In this document: positions 1-7,013 of the stretch, piece by piece
Layout: every line of letters begins with the position of its first letter
Numbering within the stretch: position 1 is the first letter of the stretch
NCBI GenBank assembly: GCA_051872535.1
Contig: JBJEDY010000005.1
Coordinates: 1-22,006 of the forward strand
Reading direction: 5' to 3'
DNA from: CAOJBM01 sp051872535
GTDB taxonomy: Bacteria; Bacillota_I; Bacilli_A; RF39; UBA660
DNA: 22,006 nt
The notes under the pieces: generated by a model
What the model saw: only the letters and a program-made list of their open reading frames with translations
Database searches by the model: none
What the model was told of the DNA's origin: nothing
Position numbers and translations under genes: made by a program

Positions 1-92
1 TGTCGTGATTATAATACCATAAATTTTATAATTTGACAAAACTTAGATAATCATATATTAATTTTAAGTTAATAGATATTATTTTAAAATCA

Positions 93-101
93 TGCTATAA
101 T
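93..101 (+). promoter_or_regulatory. Extended -10 promoter for the 119-1027 gene
   Basis: TGCTATAAT is a full extended -10 with no recognisable -35. The predicted start of transcription is near 108, on the AGGTGG ribosome binding site at 108-113, so the leader would be very short. A second candidate, TTGACA at 33-38 with a weak TATTAA at 56-61 (17-nt spacer), would give a longer leader. Confidence 0.5.
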
Positions 102-118
102 TGATTTAGGTGGTTTTG

Positions 119-1027
119 ATGGCAAAGAAATTAGTCTCTACAAAAGTAGAAAATGATGTTAAGAAAATTGATGACATTAAAGAAGAAGTTATTAATTACG
201 CAAAAGAAAGAGTTGAAACAGAAGTACAAAATTCTTTTAAAAGAATTGAAAAAAAAGTTGTTAGAACTAAAAACTGGAAAATTTTTAGAAGAGATCTCTT
301 AATTATTATATTAATAGCACTTTCTTGTTTTTTAGGTTATAAATTATATAAAACTGGTTATTTTGAAAAATACTTCTACATTGGTAATGTTAAGAATCTA
401 GATAAAGAAAATGATGAAAATGTTACTAATAATGAAGAAGGTTTAGAAAAGGAACCTGAAAAAGAACCTGAAAAGGATTTAAGTTTTCATAAAGTTGCTC
501 TAGATAATATTAATATAAGTATTGATTCTGATTATTTAGAAGATTATTATAATGGTAATTTAAATGAAGAACTATTATTATCAATTGCTTTTAGTAAAGT
601 TAATGCTGATTCAATTATGAAAGATGAAGATACTTATATAATTAATAGCAAAGATTTAAGTGATTGTTATAACGAATTATTTTCAAAAGAATATAGTAAT
701 AAATCTTTTAAATATAACGGAACAAAAATCAAATACTTAAGTAGTCAAGATATTTATCTTGCTGATAAAGAGATTTCTTTTAAAGAAGATAGTATTATAA
801 GATATGTAAGTGATATTAAAGAAGAGGATAACAAAGTTATTATTAGTACTATTGAAGGTACTCATAATGAAAAAAAACTTGTTAATATCATAACTAAGAA
901 AGTTGTTGGCGAATATAAGGATGATAAATCATTAGAAAAAAATGCTGATAAATTAAATAAATTAGAATATACATTTAGTTTCCAAGATGGAGTTTATAAG
1001 TTATTAGATATCAACAAGATAAATTAA
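119..1027 (+). CDS. Single-pass membrane protein of unknown function
   Basis: I do not recognise the family. The 302-residue protein has a highly charged, probably coiled-coil N-terminus (about residues 1-55, rich in K and E), one hydrophobic segment (about 58-77), then an acidic linker with three tandem EPEK-type units (about 108-120) and a C-terminal domain of about 180 residues. By charge the N-terminus should be cytoplasmic and the C-terminal domain extracytoplasmic. That domain shows no catalytic motif I can name. The start is chosen at ATG 119 because AGGTGG (108-113) lies 5 nt before it; the upstream in-frame GTG at 110 is inside that ribosome binding site. The gene is monocistronic, with its own terminator. 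A sporulation, envelope-stress or anti-sigma role is possible but unsupported. Confidence 0.8.
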   Translation: MAKKLVSTKVENDVKKIDDIKEEVINYAKERVETEVQNSFKRIEKKVVRTKNWKIFRRDLLIIILIALSCFLGYKLYKTGYFEKYFYIGNVKNLDKENDENVTNNEEGLEKEPEKEPEKDLSFHKVALDNINISIDSDYLEDYYNGNLNEELLLSIAFSKVNADSIMKDEDTYIINSKDLSDCYNELFSKEYSNKSFKYNGTKIKYLSSQDIYLADKEISFKEDSIIRYVSDIKEEDNKVIISTIEGTHNEKKLVNIITKKVVGEYKDDKSLEKNADKLNKLEYTFSFQDGVYKLLDINKIN

Positions 1028-1052
1028 AAAGGTAGCAAATACCTTTTTATTT
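1026..1052 (+). terminator. Rho-independent terminator
   Basis: Perfect 9-bp stem AAAAAGGTA/TACCTTTTT (1026-1034 with 1040-1048) with a 5-nt loop and trailing T-rich tract. It starts on the stop codon of the preceding gene. Confidence 0.85.
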
Positions 1053-1112
1053 TGATTAATTGTACAAGTTATTAAGAAAAATAATTTTTTTGTTATTTTT
1101 TGTTATTTTTTA

Positions 1113-1141
1113 TTGACACATAGAATAAATTTTACTATAAT
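1113..1141 (+). promoter_or_regulatory. Consensus promoter of tRNA-Asn
   Basis: TTGACA at 1113-1118 and TATAAT at 1136-1141 with an exact 17-nt spacer, ending 11 nt before the tRNA. This is a perfect housekeeping promoter without the TG extension seen at most other promoters here. Confidence 0.85.
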
Positions 1142-1152
1142 GAAATAGCAAT

Positions 1153-1228
1153 GCCTGATTAGCTCAGTCGGTAGAGCGCACGGCTGTTAACCGTTAGGTC
1201 GTAGGTTCGAGTCCTACATCAGGCGCCA
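1153..1228 (+). tRNA. tRNA-Asn (GTT)
   Basis: A 76-nt cloverleaf: acceptor GCCTGAT/ATCAGGC, T8-A9, D-arm GCTC/GAGC, anticodon loop CTGTTAA with anticodon GTT at 1186-1188, T-arm GTAGG/CCTAC with TTCGAGT loop, discriminator G73 as expected for Asn, and an encoded CCA. The first anticodon-stem pair (27-43) is C-T, a mismatch at a position often weak in Asn tRNAs. Confidence 0.97.
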
Positions 1229-1238
1229 TTAGAAAATA

Positions 1239-1266
1239 AAGCAAACTATTAAAGTTTGCTTTTTTC
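1239..1266 (+). terminator. Terminator of tRNA-Asn
   Basis: A perfect 9-bp stem AAGCAAACT/AGTTTGCTT (1239-1247 with 1253-1261), 5-nt loop, then a T run to 1265. It may also stop minus-strand transcription from the convergent LemA-like gene. Confidence 0.85.
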
Positions 1267-1299
1267 ATGTATTAATTTGTAATCTTTATATTAATTTTT

Positions 1300-2007
1300 T
1301 TATTTTATAACCATATTTCCGCAAGTTGGACAAAACTTAGATTTAGAAAACTCAGTATGACAATTAGGACATACTTTGGTTTCTTCTGTATCTGTATTAG
1401 AAATTTCTCTTTTTTCAATTTTTATATAACTTTTTTCTGGTTCTTTAGGTGTTTTTCCAACATTATTTTCAATAGTTGTATAGTGTTTATCAATACCAAA
1501 CAATTTAGCAACATAACTATTTGGTGGATTTAGATTATCATGATTAAAATCAGTAACTAATTGATTATATTTTAATCTTCGTGCTTCCATAGTTTGTGAT
1601 TCTTCAGTAGGTTGTGGCATAAATAATTCTATATTAGCTAATATTTTTAATTCTTCATATTCATTATTTCTTAATAATCCACTATTTAAAACGAAATTAT
1701 TGATGCCATTAGCAGCTTTTATTTTGTCATCAATGTTTTCACTTTTAAATAACTCAATATTACTTTTAATTATATGTAATTCATTTAATACTTTATCTTC
1801 AGACTGATACTTTTGAAATAAGGCATTATTCAACTTTTCAATTAATATAAACTTTTCCTCTAAGTAATTCCCTATTGGTTTAAAAGTTTTTTTAATTTCA
1901 TCAATTTTTCTTTTTTGTAAGTTATAAGTTACCAACACGTAAATAACTAAAGCTAATAATATAAATAAAAATGGATGATTTACAACAAAACTAAAAAATG
2001 AGCTCAT
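1300..2007 (-). CDS. LemA-like membrane protein with C-terminal zinc ribbon
   Basis: Resembles the LemA family: a short N-terminus, one membrane segment (about residues 12-28) followed by YN and a basic stretch, a helical region with LIEKLNNAL (about 55-64), and the late conserved part ARRLKYNQLVTDFN (142-155) then PPNSYVAKLFG. The function of LemA proteins is not well established; they are single-pass, with a helical bundle domain. Added after the LemA part is a linker and a treble-clef-like zinc ribbon with CPNC (C213, C216) and CPTC (C226, C229), not part of the usual protein of about 185 residues. ATG 2007 is preceded by AGGAGA with good spacing. The gene follows the RluA-family gene but has a likely promoter of its own in the end of that gene. 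Confidence 0.8.
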   Translation of the reverse strand: MSSFFSFVVNHPFLFILLALVIYVLVTYNLQKRKIDEIKKTFKPIGNYLEEKFILIEKLNNALFQKYQSEDKVLNELHIIKSNIELFKSENIDDKIKAANGINNFVLNSGLLRNNEYEELKILANIELFMPQPTEESQTMEARRLKYNQLVTDFNHDNLNPPNSYVAKLFGIDKHYTTIENNVGKTPKEPEKSYIKIEKREISNTDTEETKVCPNCHTEFSKSKFCPTCGNMVIK

Positions 2008-2031
2008 ATCTATACTCTCCTATTGTAATTT

Positions 2032-2059
2032 ATTATATCATAGTTTTAAAAAATGTCAT
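2032..2059 (-). promoter_or_regulatory. Promoter of the LemA-like gene
   Basis: Read on the minus strand: ATGACA (2059-2054), 16-nt spacer, TATAAT (2037-2032) preceded by TGA, giving an extended -10. The -10 overlaps the stop codon of the upstream RluA-family gene, so the promoter lies within its 3' end. Confidence 0.6.
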
Positions 2060-2716
2060 TAATGATTTAAATATATTATTAAATTCTTTAGGAACATCAC
2101 AACTAAATATCATTTCTTTTTTAGTTTTGGGATGAATTAAAACTAATTTTGTAGCATGTAACCCTAATCTTCCTAATGGATTAGATTTAGCATTATATTT
2201 TTTATCTCCTATAATAGGATGGTTTAAATCGGCCATATGAACTCTTATTTGATTTTTTCTTCCTGTTAAGATATTTATTTTAAGCATTGAGTATGCTTTA
2301 GTACTTATTAAAGATTCATAATTAGTAATAGCAAGCTTTCCTCTTTTAGGATCATCTGTACTAAATACTTGAAGCGTTTTTGTTTCAAATAAGTAATTTT
2401 TAATAGTACCTTTATTTTCTAGTCTTCCTTCTACTATAGCAATATATTCTCTTTCTTTAGCAAGTTTATCCCAATTGTTTTGAAGTTGATGTTTAATTGT
2501 TTCATTTTTAGCAAATATGACAATACCAGAAGTTTCCTTATCTAAACGATGAACAATAAATATTTTATTTTTAGGATTTTGTTTCTTTACATAAGAACTT
2601 GCTTCATTATATAGAGTTCGATCTTTTTCTTTTTTGGTAGAAATAGTTAATAATTTTGCTTCTTTGTTAATTACTAATAATTCTTTATCTTCATATATTA
2701 TTTTTAACTTTTTCAT
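2033..2716 (-). CDS. RluA-family RNA pseudouridine synthase
   Basis: Converts a uridine in rRNA or tRNA to pseudouridine. The family signature HRLDKETSG is at residues 56-64, with D59 the catalytic aspartate, followed by IVIFAKN. The later conserved elements GRKNQIRVHMADLNHPIIGD (about 152-171) and LGLHA are also present. The 227-residue protein consists of the catalytic domain only, without the N-terminal S4 domain of RluC or RluD, like the short RluA or YlyB/TruC-type members. The RNA target (23S rRNA or tRNA) cannot be inferred from sequence. AGGTGG lies just before ATG 2716, and an extended -10 TGTTATACT is at 2748-2740. It lies 83 nt beyond the end of the nrdD region with a terminator between, so it is probably transcribed separately. 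Confidence 0.92.
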   Translation of the reverse strand: MKKLKIIYEDKELLVINKEAKLLTISTKKEKDRTLYNEASSYVKKQNPKNKIFIVHRLDKETSGIVIFAKNETIKHQLQNNWDKLAKEREYIAIVEGRLENKGTIKNYLFETKTLQVFSTDDPKRGKLAITNYESLISTKAYSMLKINILTGRKNQIRVHMADLNHPIIGDKKYNAKSNPLGRLGLHATKLVLIHPKTKKEMIFSCDVPKEFNNIFKSLMTFFKTMI

Positions 2717-2739
2717 ATGCCACCTGCATTTCTTAGTCT

Positions 2740-2748
2740 AGTATAACA
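2740..2748 (-). promoter_or_regulatory. Extended -10 promoter of the RluA-family gene
   Basis: TGTTATACT on the minus strand, just after the terminator of the nrdD region. No good -35 is visible. Confidence 0.5.
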
Positions 2749-2765
2749 TTTTTTTTATTCAGATA

Positions 2766-2789
2766 AAAAGAGCATTTTTTTGCTCTTTT
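2766..2789 (-). terminator. Terminator after the nrdD region
   Basis: Nine-bp stem AAAAGAGCA/TGCTCTTTT (2789-2781 with 2774-2766 on the minus strand), 6-nt loop, followed by T residues on the minus strand. It lies 11 nt after the stop codon of the glycyl-radical domain gene, so it marks the end of that transcript. Confidence 0.8.
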
Positions 2790-2799
2790 GAAATTTTTA

Positions 2800-2991
2800 T
2801 TATTTACATCCACAATCAAAAGTATGTTTAACTCTATCATGTACTTCTGCTTTCTTGCCATTGTTAAATCTATCAACAGTTCCTACTAGATATCCAGTAA
2901 TTCTTCTAATTCTTTCGAATCCTACACCTTCTCCAACTGTTTTTTTAGATTCTTTTGTTTCCATTTCTTTTTCAATTTTGTCTACTTTCAT
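2800..2991 (-). CDS. Separate glycyl-radical domain of class III ribonucleotide reductase
   Basis: A 63-residue protein matching the C-terminal glycyl-radical segment of NrdD. FERIRRITGYLVGT (residues 25-38) aligns with the RRVCGYLG region of E. coli NrdD, placing the radical glycine at G33. The following RFNNGKKAEVHDRVKH aligns with RPFNAGKQEEVKRRVKH. In many NrdD proteins this segment is fused directly after the zinc ribbon. Here it follows the nrdD stop TAA (3015-3013), is in the same frame, and has a second in-frame stop (TGA). It also has its own ribosome binding site AAAGGAG before ATG 2991, so this looks like a designed split rather than a single point mutation. The tail adds an unusual CGC (C60, C62). 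The radical would be installed by the activase NrdG, which is not in this window. Confidence 0.85.
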   Translation of the reverse strand: MKVDKIEKEMETKESKKTVGEGVGFERIRRITGYLVGTVDRFNNGKKAEVHDRVKHTFDCGCK

Positions 2992-3012
2992 TTTTTTTCA
3001 CTCCTTTTCTTT

Positions 3013-5322
3013 TTATTTATTAAACTCTTTTATTTTATCTACAGTTACTGATTGTCCTTCGCGTCTTCCACATCCTGGACAAACATCTTTAATTATTCCA
3101 ACATATCCACACACAGGATCACGATCTACTGGGTGATTGATAGCTCCATAACCAATTCCAGCTTCTTTCATAAGTCTTACGATAGATTCAAATGCTTCTA
3201 AGTTTTCACTTGGATCTCCATCTAATTCAATATAACTTATATGACCAGCATTTGTAAGTGCGTGATATGGTGCTTCCAATTTTATTTTTTTAGAAATTGA
3301 TACATTATAGTAAACTGGTACATGGAATGAGTTTGTATAATAATCTCTATCTGTAACTCCCTTAATCTTTCCATATACAGCTTTATCTATTTTGGTAAAT
3401 CTTCCACTTAATCCTTCAGCAGGTGTAGCCAAGCAAGTGAAATTAAGTTTATAAGTTTCAGAGTATTCATCACATTTCTTACGCATATGCCCAATAATTT
3501 CTAATCCTAGTTTTTGAGCTTTATCAGATTCTCCATGATGTTCCCCTATTAATGCTTTTAAACATTCGGCAAGACCAATAAAACCTATTGATAAAGTTCC
3601 ATGTTTTAATACTTTTTTTAATCTATCAGTATTTTTTAATTTTTCTGAATCAATCCAGTTACCTTGTCCAAGTAAGAATGGGAAATTATAAACATGTTTA
3701 TTACATTGAATTTCAAATCTTTCTAATAATTGGTCTTTAACTAAGTCCATCATTTCATCTAAGTCAGCATAGAATGCTTTCATATCAGCTTTTTTATTTG
3801 CATTAGGTCCAACTATCCCATGTTTAATTCCTAATCTTGGTAAGTTAATTGTTGTAAATGATAAGTTACCACGTCCTGGAGCTACGGCTTTTTCTGGATC
3901 TACGATATTACCCATAACTCTTGTACGGCATCCCATTGTTGCAACTTCTGTTTCAGGTCTTCCTGGTACATAATATTGTAAATTATATGGAGCATCAATA
4001 AATTCAAAGTTAGGAAATAATCTTTTAGCCGATACTTTGCAAGATAGTTGCAATAAATCATAGTTTGGATCACCTGGATTGTAGTTTATTCCTTCTTTAA
4101 CCTTAAAGATTGAAATTGGAAATATAGGTGTCTCACTATGTCCAAGTCCTGCATCTACTGCTAATAAATAATTTTTAGTTACCATTCTTCCTTCTGTAGA
4201 AGTATCTGTACCAAAATTAACAGATGAGAATGGTACTTGAGCTCCTGCTCTAGAATGCATTGTATTTAAATTGTGAACAAACGATTCCATAGCTTGATAT
4301 GTAATTTTATCAGTTTTCTTTATTGATTTTTCTAGTGCCATTTTAAATATTCTTTTTAAAGATTCATTGTCTTTATAATATTTTTCAAATGTTTCTAGAG
4401 GTACATCTATTGTTTTTATGTTTTTGATTTCCGCTTCAATTGATTTAATTGCTATTAAATCAGTGAAATCAGCATAATCTAGTAAATCTTCTAAAGTTGT
4501 CTTAAATTGCTTTTTGAATGTTTTTACAACTCCAGGCGCTAAATAATAATCGAATAGTGGAATACTTTGACCACCATGTTGATCATTTTGGTTTGCTTGA
4601 ATAGCTATAGCTGCAAGTGCAGAATAACTCATTATATCGTTAGGTTCTCTTAAAAAACCATGTCCAGTTGAGAAACCATTTTTAAATAATTTATCTAAAT
4701 CAATTTGTAAACAAGTTGTTGTTCCCATTGCTAGGAAGTCCATATCATGAATATGAATATCTCCATCATCATGTGCGTCTGCAAATTTCTTTTTCATTAA
4801 ATATGCTTTAGCAAATTCTTTTGATACTGTTCCTCCATATTGAAGCATTGTACCCATTGCGGTATCACCATCAACATTGGCATTTTCTCTTTTAGCATCA
4901 TCTTCACTTGCTGATTTTAATCCTAAACCTTCTAATGTTTTTAAAAACTTATGTGCTCTTTTATCATCCATAAAAGCAGCACGTGATGCATTTCTTCTTT
5001 CTCTATAACTAGAGAATGATTCACATACATCTTCATAGCCTTTCTTCTTAAGTGATTCTTCAATTAAGTCTTGAATTTCTTCAATTTTAATTTTTTCTTT
5101 ACCTTTATAGTCTTTTTCTATTCTAGAAATGACTTCTTGGTAAACTTTTTGCATGTCTTTTTCAGTATACTTTCTTTCTCCATTCTCCCCATCAGAGTCA
5201 TCAATTATACTATCAAAGCCTTTTTTGATTGCAACAGCTACTTTCGTTCCGTTGAAATCAACTTTTTTTCCATTTCTTTTAACAACTTCTATAGTTGCTA
5301 AAACGTCTTCGTTGTTTGCCAT
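3013..5322 (-). CDS. nrdD: Anaerobic (class III) ribonucleoside-triphosphate reductase, catalytic chain
   Basis: Reduces ribonucleoside triphosphates to deoxyribonucleotides without oxygen, using a glycyl radical. An ATP-cone domain (about residues 10-115, allosteric) is followed by the 10-stranded barrel with HDDGDIHIHDMDF (184-196), C204, QHGGQS (248-253), and the active-site GCRTRV with C465. The C-terminal zinc ribbon has C738 in DPVCGY and the pair C748/C751 (CPGC); D735 occupies the place of a fourth cysteine. The 769-residue chain ends soon after the ribbon with no glycyl-radical motif; that segment is encoded by the next gene 21 nt downstream. The CGYVG in the ribbon resembles a radical motif but belongs to the zinc site. 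The start ATG 5322 has a weak purine-rich ribosome binding site. The gene indicates anaerobic growth. Confidence 0.95.
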   Translation of the reverse strand: MANNEDVLATIEVVKRNGKKVDFNGTKVAVAIKKGFDSIIDDSDGENGERKYTEKDMQKVYQEVISRIEKDYKGKEKIKIEEIQDLIEESLKKKGYEDVCESFSSYRERRNASRAAFMDDKRAHKFLKTLEGLGLKSASEDDAKRENANVDGDTAMGTMLQYGGTVSKEFAKAYLMKKKFADAHDDGDIHIHDMDFLAMGTTTCLQIDLDKLFKNGFSTGHGFLREPNDIMSYSALAAIAIQANQNDQHGGQSIPLFDYYLAPGVVKTFKKQFKTTLEDLLDYADFTDLIAIKSIEAEIKNIKTIDVPLETFEKYYKDNESLKRIFKMALEKSIKKTDKITYQAMESFVHNLNTMHSRAGAQVPFSSVNFGTDTSTEGRMVTKNYLLAVDAGLGHSETPIFPISIFKVKEGINYNPGDPNYDLLQLSCKVSAKRLFPNFEFIDAPYNLQYYVPGRPETEVATMGCRTRVMGNIVDPEKAVAPGRGNLSFTTINLPRLGIKHGIVGPNANKKADMKAFYADLDEMMDLVKDQLLERFEIQCNKHVYNFPFLLGQGNWIDSEKLKNTDRLKKVLKHGTLSIGFIGLAECLKALIGEHHGESDKAQKLGLEIIGHMRKKCDEYSETYKLNFTCLATPAEGLSGRFTKIDKAVYGKIKGVTDRDYYTNSFHVPVYYNVSISKKIKLEAPYHALTNAGHISYIELDGDPSENLEAFESIVRLMKEAGIGYGAINHPVDRDPVCGYVGIIKDVCPGCGRREGQSVTVDKIKEFNK

Positions 5323-5656
5323 ACTACTCTTTCTACCTTTCTTGATTTAAGCATAGCACATTATAAAAATAAAAAAAATGTTTTTTGTCATTTTTTTATT
5401 TTTTTAAAAATTTAATTTTTTATTTTTTCTCGATTTTACGGCATTTTATTTTTTTGATTTTTTTATATTTTTTCTAAAAAGCGCCCATCGTACCTAGGTT
5501 TATGAACTTTTTTCAAAAAATAGTGTTCGATTTACAACATTTTACTATTTAGTATTTTTTCGTTTTTCAAAAAATTGACATTATTTCAAAAATCAATTTT
5601 TCATTAATTTTACAAAATAAAAAAAAGGACAAAAAACATAGTTTTATGAACCTTTT
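5323..5656. other. 334-nt AT-rich intergenic region upstream of nrdD
   Basis: No coding sequence is visible. On the minus strand, candidate -10 elements for nrdD are TATAAT at 5365-5360 and the extended TGCTATGCT at 5358-5350. A GC-rich island at 5480-5500 (minus strand reads CCTAGGTACGATGGGCGC) stands out in otherwise nearly pure A/T sequence. It is next to a hairpin-forming stretch at 5504-5528 (GAAC/GTTC enclosing T6 and A6 tracts). Two related copies of a GTTCATAAA-type motif occur on the minus strand near 5510-5500 and 5652-5642. A single ACACTAT at 5527-5521 resembles half an NrdR box, but no full pair of NrdR boxes is seen. Confidence 0.5.
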
Positions 5657-5658
5657 TT
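5621..5658 (-). terminator. Probable terminator of the DUF3006 gene
   Basis: On the minus strand, AAAAAAGG overlapping the stop codon pairs with CCTTTTTT, with an inner CATA/TATG stem and a T tract after it. The internal loop is large, so it is less certain than the other terminators. Confidence 0.5.
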
Positions 5659-5863
5659 AATCTTCAAAAACTTGATTTATGATATCCTGTATTTCTACTT
5701 TTTTAGATGCTGTTTTTTCTTTATCAACAACTATTGTAATAACATCATTTTCTTTAACATTACCAAACAATTCTTTAGGAACTTCAAGATGTTTACCATT
5801 AGGTAGTTCAACTACCACAATATCTTTTTCAATTCTTTCAACTATAACTTCCATATCACTCAC
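5657..5863 (-). CDS. DUF3006 family protein
   Basis: A 68-residue soluble protein matching DUF3006: an N-terminal beta strand with VERIEKDIVVVELPNG (residues 8-23), then VPKELF, KENDVITIVVD and a C-terminal amphipathic helix IQDIINQVFED. No catalytic residues are evident and the biochemical role of the family is unknown. Its start ATG (5863) overlaps the stop TGA of the upstream MBL-fold gene (ATGA, 4 nt), so translation is probably coupled. DUF3006 genes are commonly next to secreted ComEC-like MBL hydrolases, as here, suggesting a partner or accessory protein. Confidence 0.85.
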   Translation of the reverse strand: MSDMEVIVERIEKDIVVVELPNGKHLEVPKELFGNVKENDVITIVVDKEKTASKKVEIQDIINQVFED

Positions 5864-6984
5864 TTACTAGTTACAACTTTTAGACTATTACCATCAGTAC
5901 TAATGATTATATTACCATTTTCATCAGTACGATAGATTGTTGCTCCGACATTTTTCCATCTTCTTATAATAGAAGGTACAGGAAAATTATAATTATTATC
6001 AGCACCAACACTAATTATTGCATAATTTGGTTTTACATTATTAACAAAACTTAAACTTGAAGATGTATCACTTCCATGGTGTCCAACTTTGATAACAGAA
6101 GAAAAACATTCTTTTTTTATAGCATTTTCTACTGATGTTTCAGCATCTCCCATAAATAGAAACGATTCATCTTTATAATCAATTTTTAAAACTGCTGAAT
6201 AGTTATTTAAATTTTCATACTTGTTATCGCTTGGTGATAAGAAGTAAACATCTAATTCATCTGTATCAATGATTTTTAAACCTTTTTGAGCTGATTTAAC
6301 ACTTAAGTTGTGTTCTTGTATATTTAATAGTAATTGTTTATATATGTTACTATTAGATACTACTTTTGGCATATAAATATTTTCAATATCAAACTTGTCT
6401 ATTATGGTAATTAAACCACCAATATGATCACTATGAGGATGAGTTCCAATTAAATAAGTAATACCTTCATAACCAAGTTTAGAAATATAATTACTAACAG
6501 TATCTCCATATTTCTTTTCACCAGCATCAATTAATATTGTCTCATTATTAGGTAATTCAATAAAAGTAGAATCTCCTTCATTAACATCAATAAAATGGAC
6601 TATTAAATCATCATATTCACTATAAGAAACTACTTCTTCTTGTTTAAATTCTTGATCTTCTACTATCTTCTCTTCTTTAGGAATTGTAAAAAAAATAACA
6701 GAGAGTATTAAAAATAATAAAAGGAAATCTAAAAAACCAAATAGATCACTTATTCCTCTTCTGTGTCTTAATATAGGAATAAATCTTTTTATCTTAAAAT
6801 TACTGGTCATTAGAGCTGGTAATAATAAAGATAGGCCAATAAAATAAGAAGGTACTTCTCCTACAAGTGGTTTAGTAAATATTCCTTTTATAATAAGAAT
6901 AATACATACTAAATAATAAATTGTAGCAAGAATCATTTTCCATATTGTATGGGACCTATAACCAAAGATTTTACTTTTCTTCAT
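5860..6984 (-). CDS. Membrane-anchored MBL-fold hydrolase, ComEC C-terminal-domain type
   Basis: Three hydrophobic segments (about residues 16-36, 45-60 and 83-100) are followed by a metallo-beta-lactamase domain that probably faces outside the membrane. The signature THPHSDHIGG (181-190) supplies H182, H184, D186 and H187; LIDAG, GDAE and KVGHHGSDTS provide the later metal-site motifs. This domain is the type found at the C-terminus of the DNA-uptake channel ComEC, but the ComEC channel domain is absent at 374 residues, so this is not a DNA channel. By analogy with ComEC it could be a nuclease or phosphodiesterase; the substrate is unknown. The usual NxYGHP motif reads NNYNFP, lacking the histidine. 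Coupled to the DUF3006 gene by a 4-nt overlap and 29 nt downstream of the ATP-grasp gene. Confidence 0.85.
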   Translation of the reverse strand: MKKSKIFGYRSHTIWKMILATIYYLVCIILIIKGIFTKPLVGEVPSYFIGLSLLLPALMTSNFKIKRFIPILRHRRGISDLFGFLDFLLLFLILSVIFFTIPKEEKIVEDQEFKQEEVVSYSEYDDLIVHFIDVNEGDSTFIELPNNETILIDAGEKKYGDTVSNYISKLGYEGITYLIGTHPHSDHIGGLITIIDKFDIENIYMPKVVSNSNIYKQLLLNIQEHNLSVKSAQKGLKIIDTDELDVYFLSPSDNKYENLNNYSAVLKIDYKDESFLFMGDAETSVENAIKKECFSSVIKVGHHGSDTSSSLSFVNNVKPNYAIISVGADNNYNFPVPSIIRRWKNVGATIYRTDENGNIIISTDGNSLKVVTSK

Positions 6985-7013
6985 ATTATCACATTCCTAT
7001 GAGTATTATAAAT

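Noticed and set aside
3106..3120. CGYVG in nrdD as a glycyl-radical motif
   Set aside because: It is in the cysteine ribbon (DPVCGYVG...CPGCG) and lacks the following FN...RVKH segment; the proper motif is in the next gene.
2855..3136. Plus-strand open frame opposite the nrdD 3' end
   Set aside because: Antisense to the conserved ribonucleotide reductase coding sequence; no ribosome binding site or recognisable product.
5860..6984. Annotation as ComEC, the competence DNA channel
   Set aside because: The protein has only three hydrophobic segments and the MBL domain; the large channel domain of ComEC is missing.
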